A stretch of DNA of 64,000 bases from Schizochytrium sp. CCTCC M209059. Taxonomy: Eukaryota > Sar > Bigyra > Thraustochytrida > Thraustochytriidae. How positions within the stretch are numbered: the stretch's first letter is position 1; the number at the start of each line of letters is the position of its first letter. The translations under genes and the position numbers were made by a program. The stretch spans positions 34,430 to 98,429 of the forward strand of contig KN805408.1 of the NCBI GenBank assembly GCA_000818945.1, written 5' to 3'. A model generated the notes under the pieces. The model was not told where the DNA came from. It worked only from the letters and a program-made list of their open reading frames with translations, and did no database searches. Shown one piece after another: positions 20,301-29,300 of the stretch.

Positions 20301-23300
20301 GCTTGGCTAACCCAGCGCTCCTGGACGCACTCGCACCATCTTCAGACCTAGCAGTTTCGGCGCCTGAGCGAGGTGAGTCTGGCGATCGTTTTGCACCTGG
20401 TCTGGGTCCTTCTCGACCGCCTCTTTCGCAGAGTCTGCGTCAAGCCTCGGTTGCTGAACGCAAGGCTATCCTGGAAGACTGGCTAATCGTCAATGCTCGG
20501 CAGCGCTATACGGACACGAGTGTTGTTCTTACACCCCAAACCTCCTGGCAGCAGGTCGGTTTCGACTCTCTGTCCATGACCGAATTTACTGCCGCTTTAA
20601 ATGATGCCATTGGCTTCCGCAACTCGCCGGATGAGCTCTCGGACACTGTCATGTTCGATTACCCTAACGCGCATGAACTTGCGAGTCACGTAGCCCAGGT
20701 GTGGGAATTGGAGTCGCGAAGCTTCGTCAGCGAAAGCAATCCCGCTTCGATAGTTGCAGACCAAGCGCCTGAAGCAGCTGTTGTGAGCATGGCTCTTCGC
20801 TTCCCTGGATCGCGCCTCAACGCAAGCCCTGAGGGATTTTGGGACTTTTTGTGTAGCGGAGGCGACGCGATGCAGGACATTCCTCCGGAACGTATCCCTA
20901 CTTTGGCTCACGACAATGTTGACAAGGAGAATGAGAAACGTTTCTCTGGCGTATACGTCCGCAGAGGCGCCTTTTTGCACCCAGATCTCTTTGATGCCGA
21001 CATCCGTGGAGCCTTTCCTTTCTCGGATGCAGAAAGCCTAGCCATGGACCCTCATCAACGTCTTGGGCTTCAAGTCGCAGGCGAGGCGCTCGAGTCTGCC
21101 AAAGTTGGTGGCGCCAACATGACCTGTGTTGGAGTCTTTGTTGGAGCGCAAAATACAGAGTACACGCTGTCCCAGGCTGATCGAGTGGGGACCTTTACTG
21201 CGACAAGCACAGCTCTTTCCATCATTGCCAATCGCATTTCCTACGCCTTTGACCTGTCTGGCCCCTCTACGACAATCGACACGGCATGCTCTTCATCGCT
21301 CGTTGCTCTGGACGCTGCGCTAAAGGCTCTTCATGCAGGCGATTGCACGAGCGCGCTCGTTTTGGCCGTCGATCTGATGCTTTCGCCCCACCGCTTTGAG
21401 ACTACCTGCGCGGCGCGCATGCTTTCGCCAAATGGTCGTTGTGCGACTTTTTCGGATGCGGCCGACGGATATGCTCGCGGTGAAGGCTGCGCTGCATTGG
21501 TCGTGACGCTCGATGAGTCGAGTGAACTTCCAGCCTGGGGCATTGTTCACGGCATCGCGCTCAATCAGGACGGCAAGAGCGCAAATTTGACATCTCCGCG
21601 TGGGCCCGCCCAAATCGCCTGCATCGAGTCTGCCTTGCAGCGTGCAGGCGTTGTAGATCGCGATCAAGTCGTCTTTGTCGAAGCCCATGGCACGGGGACC
21701 AAATTAGGCGATCCTCAAGAGCTCGAGGCTCTGTCGACCGTCTTTAAAGACCGACGCAAGCCCTTGCATGTTGGTGCCGTCAAGTCATCGATCGGACATC
21801 TTGAGGCGGCCGCAGGTTTGGCGGGTGTAATCAAGGCGCTATTGAGCCTCAAACACGGCGTGCTGCCTCCAAATTTGCACTGTGATCAGCTTAACCCCCG
21901 GATTGCAAAGCTTCAGACGCGCTGTCCTCTGCGCTTTCCTCAAGGTCAGATGATCAAATTGGAACCTGCAGCGCATCGCCTTGCTGGTGTCTCTTCGTTT
22001 GGATTTGGTGGCACAAATGCTCACGTGATTCTTGGATCCGTACCGGATGCACGTGCCGACCGCGCAGCTCGTTGCTTTCGGCCAAACCTCTTCACCGCAC
22101 GTGCGATCGAACTTCGTCCGATAACCGGTGTTCCAGGCAAGTGGAAGGAAACATTGCTGCCTAGGACCGCAAATCTCATTCGAAACCACCGCGTCGGCTC
22201 ACTATCAGTGCTCCCTGCGACATCGTACATGGAGCTCGTGCACCCACTCTTTGAGGGGGCCGCTTTGGAATTTTCGGATCTTGATTTGCGTAGTATGTAC
22301 TTTCTCGAGATGGCGAAGCGCAGTGAAGCAAAAGCAGACGCTTCTTTGGAGTTTGATCTCGAGCTAGATGAAGTCACAAGCACTGTGTCGATTTCCTCGG
22401 CCCGTGACGGGCGCCTTCGAGCGACGATGAAAGTAAGAGAGATGGAGACCGCGCCTCCTCGAGTCGATCTCGCCATGCTCCGTGAAAAGTGTAGGCGCGT
22501 ACTCCCAAGTGGCGACGCATTGTATGAAACAATTGGAAACCAATACCAAGGGCCATTTTGCGCCGTGTCGGCCGCATGGTCCAGCAAGGATGGTGACTTG
22601 CTGCTAGGTCGAGTGTCAATGGACCAGTCCATTTCAGCGGAAAGCCTTGCTTCTGCCTGGCTAGACGCGGCATCGCATGTGGCGCTAGCCGCGATGGACT
22701 TGGAGCATCGCAAAAAACCAGTGTATGCAGAGAGTGTAAAGGGCTATATGCTTGCGGCCGCGAACATGAAGCGTCAAGCCGCTGCCGATCCCTTTGTTTG
22801 GTCGTGTCTTACAAAAACGTCAGACAATACTTTCGACATGCAGATCTGCAGAGACTCCGGTGAGGTGCTCGCTCAGGTACGTCAGTTCAGCTTCGGGTTC
22901 TTCTCTGGGACGTCATCCGAGATATCGAAACCGTTGCAAGATTCGACTCGTTTGTGGAGAGATGAGTGGGTCGAGCTTACCCTTGGAAGAAACGACTCGC
23001 AACTCGCTGTTGAGGTCATCGATCTTCCTACCGCAGAAACCTTACTCCCAGAGTTGGCCCATCGCTTGCGCATGGGTCCATCCAATGCTTACGTAGTGCT
23101 GGCGCACACAGCCATGCACTGTGGGCTCATCGCATGCACGCGGCGCGAGTACACGAGTGCAACGCTTATCACCGTAGAGGGCGGCAGACTACCGAGTGGC
23201 GTTCATGCTGCTCAACTTGTCTCTGTGGCACGCAAAACTGGAATGACCTCGTTTCGCGTCAGCTCTACGGATGCAAGCATATATGGTCGTAAGAGAGTTG

Positions 23301-26300
23301 CCATGGAAGCTGCGAGCCCGAAAGACGCGCTTTTGCGCGTGCAGCGTGGCGCGACGTATCTCGTGACCGGTGGCGGCGGAGCTCTTGGACTGCAGGTCGG
23401 GAGGGAAATTGCATTGCGTGGTGGCAACGCTGTCCTCTTGGGGCGCTCTGCGCATCTAGCACCTGGTGTGGAGCTCCCTGCAGGCTGCCGCTATGTATGT
23501 TGTGATCTTACGGTTTCAAGTGCTGTCTCCCGAGTCCTCAGCAAGTTGGAAAAACTTCGTGGAATTGTGCATTGCGCAGGTGTCTTGCGCGACGGGACGC
23601 TCCAATCCGTGCAGCCGAATGATTTCAAAGAAGTCGGCGCCCCCAAGCTGCAAGGAGTGCAGGCGCTCTTGGATAATGTCAACAGACGGCAACTGGATTT
23701 TGTGGTGCTCTTTTCCTCGATCGCGGCTACAATTGGGTCCGCAGGTCAAGGGGTCTACGGTGCAATTAACGCGTCCCTGGACGCGATTGCTGAACGCGAG
23801 CACGCGAATGGCACACCTATTGTGAGCATTCGCTGGGGTCCTTGGTCAGGCGCTGGAATGGCAGCAACGCTACAATCAAAGTGGAAAAGGATGCGTCTAC
23901 AAGCTTTAACGCCTCGAGATGCCCTTGACGAAATGTTTCGGCTGCCCCGTACCCATGCGGTCGTGACAATCTGCGAATTTGATGATGCAAATGAACAGTC
24001 TCTTCCAGCGTCGGGCTCTGCAGAATTGCATGCGCGACCCGGGTGGTCTCGAAGCAGCTTGTGTGAGCTCATTCTGGACATTGCACAAGAGGTTAGCCCT
24101 GATCATACTCGGGTTGGCATGGAGGATCCGTGGCGGGACGCCGGTCTCGACTCGCTCGCCATGGTAGAGTTTCGCAATCTGCTTCAGGATCGCATTGGCA
24201 CCGATATGGCTCAACTTGAAGATACGCTATTGCTTGACTATCCAAACGCTGATGTACTGGTTGACTGGCTCGTGTCACAGCTTCCATCCAGCGCCGAAGG
24301 ACCTGTCGGTAACGAAAATTTGGTGATGAGCATTGTTAACAGCAATGACAACACGGCGCCGAGATCTCTCGTTGGAGATAAAGAGCACATGAAAAAACAG
24401 GTTTGCACCACCACCACCACCACTACCACTAAGAGCAACGACAACGAAAATAACAGCATCGACGGATTCTGGAAGCAGACAGAATTCGCTGCTCCAAATG
24501 AGGCGGTGGGATACACGCCAAGAGCTACAGCAGTTGTGACCGGCGTTGCATGCAGACTTCCAGGAGGTGCAAACTCTCCAGATCGCTTTTGGGAGCTTCT
24601 TTGCTCGGGTCGCGATGCCATGCGACCTGTTCCCCTCTCGCGATTCGACATGAGCGCTCACTTTGACACTGATACATCGGTCCCTGGCAAATCGTATGTG
24701 GACCGAGGCGCTTTCATTGACAATGTTGATGCTTTTGACAACAATAAATTCGGTATCTCTGATCTCGAAGCAGCACGCATGGATCCTCAGCAGCGCATCG
24801 CTGTGGAATGCGCCTATGAAGCTCTCGTGAGCGCTGGCGTGGTCGAGGAGCCAACCATGCCTGGCGCTAAAGTGTCTCCATCCGCGGTAAAACAAGCCAA
24901 AGTCGGCGTCTTCGTTGGAATGATGACAAACGACTGGGCCTCAATGGATCATGGTACGCCCTCCGCCTTCACTGCTACGGGTCATTCCCCCGCAGTAGCG
25001 TCGAACAGAATCTCATACATTTTTGGTCTCACCGGCCCTAGCATGACCATTGACACTGCATGTAGCTCCTCTCTGGTAGCGCTTGATGCAGCGCGCAGAA
25101 GCTTGGAAAGCGGGGATTGCGAGGCAGCTCTCGTCGTTGGTGTCAACCTGATACTTTCGCCCCAGCTATATGTGGAAGAGTGCGCAGCGCGTATGCTTTC
25201 CCCGCGGGGTCGCTGCGCAACCTTTTCGGAAGATGCCGATGGATATGCGCGCGGTGAAGGCTGCGTTGCCATCGTTTTGCAGCGAAGCGATGATCCAAGC
25301 CGTTTATCAGCGCTTGGTGAAGTTCTCAGTACCGCTGTCAATCAAGATGGACGCAGTGCAAACATTACCTCGCCCAATGGACGAGCGCAGGAAGAGGTCA
25401 TTGGCCTCGCGATTGAGCGAGCCGGAATTCTTCCCGACAATGTTGCTTACGTTGAAACTCATGGCACTGGGACTGCCCTTGGTGATCCGCTCGAGGTAAG
25501 CGCGCTCTCGCGCATTTTTCGGGACAGGGAGACTCCACTCGTACTTGGGGCGGCCAAGGCCTCTGTAGGGCACACCGAGGGAGCTTCCGGACTCACGGGT
25601 CTTTTGAAGGCATTGCTCTGTGTACATCATGGTGTGGTACCAGGAAATGCAAGCCTCGAAGATGGCCCCAACGCAAGACTTAATCCCAAAGTGCAACAAG
25701 TTGCACTGTCGCAGATGCGATTTCCCGGGCGCGGGGCGAGCGTTATGCTTCCAGTGGACGCGACGGCTGGCATCTCAAGTTTTGGTTTTGGCGGAACGAA
25801 CGCTCACGTTATTGTACGAGCCCCGAGTGCACATGAAGGGCATTTTGATATGAGGCGGGGCCGAGAAGATATTAGCTGGGCGCCAACGCGCTTTAGAAGT
25901 CCTCTTGCCAGGAAGGACATTTCCGCGACTGGTCATCATAGTCTCATGAGGGATGAAAAGGAACGCGAGTCACGAGAAAAGTGCGCGCCACGTGAATTTG
26001 GATTCTCGGTCAAAGCTGCAGCTCATGAGGTGCTCGATCTTTTTCTCTGGGAGTTGGCCGCTGCAGAGCCACACGGGCAAGACGATCAAGAACTTTGGAA
26101 TATTCAGTTCGAGGATCTACACCAATGCTCGATGGGCCGTCTCTCTGTCGACACAAAGCACCGTCGGATCATCAACAAGGACGAGACATCAGGAGGCCAA
26201 GTCATTTGTAGCGCCGCAGGGCCCGGTGGCAGCGGGTCGTACACATGGCTTGATGAAAGTAATGTAGAAGACGTGTGGGAACAGAAATCAGTCGCATGGT

Positions 26301-29300
26301 TTCGCGAGCAGACGTCTTCGCTTGGATGGCGCTCCAATACACTGACAGCAAGTGAAATTTTCGTTTCACGAGAAACAAATGCTATTCGACTGAACTTCCC
26401 GCAAGGTGCGTTTTCCCAACACGGTTATCTATATGCGCCAAATTCTCTTGGCGAGTGCGTGTTGGCTTTGGGGTTGACGCAAGTATGGGAAGAAGAAGCT
26501 CGAAAGGGCTATCGTGTTACGACTGTTCCTTCCTTGACGTCAATCGATAGATTGTGGAACGCTGCAGGCCCAAATTTGTCAAAGTCCGCGGGGGAAGGAG
26601 CATTCCATTGCATTGTTCGTGCATGCGGGGACTTGACGCTCATTGATGGGGCTTGCAACAAGACAATATTGAGAATGCAAGGTGCACAGTGCGCTTTTGG
26701 ACAAGGCTTTGGCGGAACATCGACGTACACTCGATCCTGGACACCTCGCCATTTATCTGCATGTGCGAGGCCGTCCGTCATCCGTCAAGCTGGACTCGAG
26801 GCTGCACGGCGACATGTACACCCCGTTGAAATGAAGGACCCTGCGGGAGATGAAGCATTGGAGCATTATTGTGCTGAGCACATTCGAAAAACGCTCGCCG
26901 CAATGCCTTCCGGTTTCGAGCCCTCTGAACCACATCTCGCGCTTCTCTACCGTCGATGGCAGCGCGCCTATGGCCATACTTCTGGCGTTGTAAAAGCGCA
27001 GAAAACGTACCAATCAGCGCCCTTAGGTGTAGAGTTTGACTTTGCTCAAAATTGCGTCGACGCGCTGCCTGCGATTATCAAGGGAGAACGGCCCGCTCTA
27101 GACGTTCTCTTTTCGAAACCCGCGTTAACGACCCGTTTGTACAGTGAGTCTACGCCTTCGAATACATGCAATCGAGCGATCGCGCAGAGTGTCCAGGGCA
27201 TTGCTGAAAACATTTACAATACAGCGTCTAGTTCTCAGATATTGCGCGTGCTCGAGCTCGGCGCGGGAACAGGAGGCACTACAATGCATGTAGTTGACTT
27301 GCTCGACCAAGAGCGCACGGAATACGTCTTTACGGACATTTCTGACTACTTTTTGCGTCAAGCTGAAACCACCTTTGCGTCTTACAAAGACATGATGCGG
27401 TATGCTTTACTGAATGTGGAGGAACGTCTCGCACCGCAGGGCTTTGGCCCGAGTCAGTTTGACATTATCATTGCCTCCAACATTGTCCACGCAACGCAGG
27501 ATTTACACGTGACCTTGAGCAACATTGCTAAACTCCTCGTCCCGGGTGGTTGCTTTTTGCTCAATGAAGCCACAGTTTCAACTGCGTTTCTTGACGCGAC
27601 ATTTGGTCTTACAAGTGGGTGGTGGCGATTTGCAGCCGCACAAGATGCTTCAAGGCCCGAGCGAGATGGACCCTTGCTAGCACCACTGAAATGGCGTTCC
27701 TTGCTTTTGTCCGAGGGTTTTGCTAGCTTTGAAGTGGTGCACGAAGCGGCGCAAGGCCAGGTCGTCATGGCAGCTATCCTCGATTCCAGCACTTTGCACC
27801 CGCCCTCGGCCTTGCAGCCCTTGGCGAGGGCTGGGATCAGCGTCGTGAGCGATCGGCAAGACGACGAACTCTTCCATGCGCTCCACACAAGCTCGCTAGG
27901 TGAAGGCGCCTCGATTGACGCCCTCGCTCTTATCGCCTCGAGGGAGTGTGAGGTTGGCCTGGAAGCTGATGCAACACGTTTCTGGTTTGAGACGCTGCAA
28001 TCATTTGCAAGCAAGCCACAAGGCGCGCTTGTGGTCGTGACGCGGTGCGATGAGTGTCCTTTGCATGCAGCGCTCTGGGGTATGGCGAGGAGTCTCTCCT
28101 TGGAGATGTCTCCGGGATCGTGGCGCATCGTGTGTCTCGATCTTGACAGAGACTCGCAAGTACCAGATATAGTTTCCGCAGTGCATGCCGAAGTCCTTTT
28201 GAAGCCTTCTAATCAGGAATCGGGAATGCTACAGGTTCGTCTCATGAGCGGGGAACGACATCTCGGTGTGCTCGACCGATATGCGGTGCCTGTTCCACCA
28301 CTTTCGCCTCCAAAGCTGGACGGCACGTATGTAGTGACGGGTGGACTGGGTGGTCTTGGTTTGCTCACGGCCTCACTGTTACTTGACCATGGTGTGAGGA
28401 ACCTCGTTCTTGTGTCGAGGTCTGGGCGTCTTCGTGAGAATGATCTCAACGCGTCGACAGAGGCAGACATTATGAATCGCATCATGAGCTATGAAGGTGT
28501 TACCTTGAGACTCGTGGCGTGCGATGTTGGCAATCGAGAGGATTTGGAGCGCAAGGTGTTTAATCGAATCGATGCAGACGATCGCCTCCCTCCCGTGCGG
28601 GGCATTGTGCATGCAGCCGGCATTCTGCGCAATCGCGCAATGAAAAGTATGGACTACGCGGCAGAATTTATGCCTGTATTCGTGACCAAGGCCAAGGCGG
28701 CAAGACATCTCGACGATATCGCCCGAGAGCGCAGGTATGATCTCGAGCACTTTGTGCTGTACTCTTCTGCTGCAAGCACCTTTGGTTCTGCTGGGCAGAG
28801 CAACCACGCTGCAGCGAATGCAGTCATGGACGCCATTGTGTCCCAACGACGCGCAGCAGGCCTTTGCGGAACGTCGGTTCAGTGGGGCGGATGGGATGAT
28901 CTAGGTGCAGCAGTAGCGTCACAGCGAACGCAGGAAACGGTACTTGGTCGTGGAATGGGGCTACTTCCGATTGAGAACGGCGCGAACGCGATTCGAGACA
29001 TTTTCCGGAGCGAAACAGCGCCTGTTTTCGGCGTTAGCGCGGTTTCGTGGCCAGTCTTTGGGCCTCAGCAGATGGACCCTACCTTTATTGATCGATTTTA
29101 CCAGGCAAAGCGCCCGCTTGGTGCAAGGGAAACGGAAGATGCGCAACCGACGTTCTCACAGCCCGAGGCGAAGAGCATGCAGGAAGACGGATCGACTGCC
29201 AAGGGCGAAGCGCAGGCATCGTCGCTCGTCGAGGCTTTGCTCAATGAATGTGGGATCCAAGACATGTCCGCATCGCTGGCTGATCAAGGTCTTGACTCAC

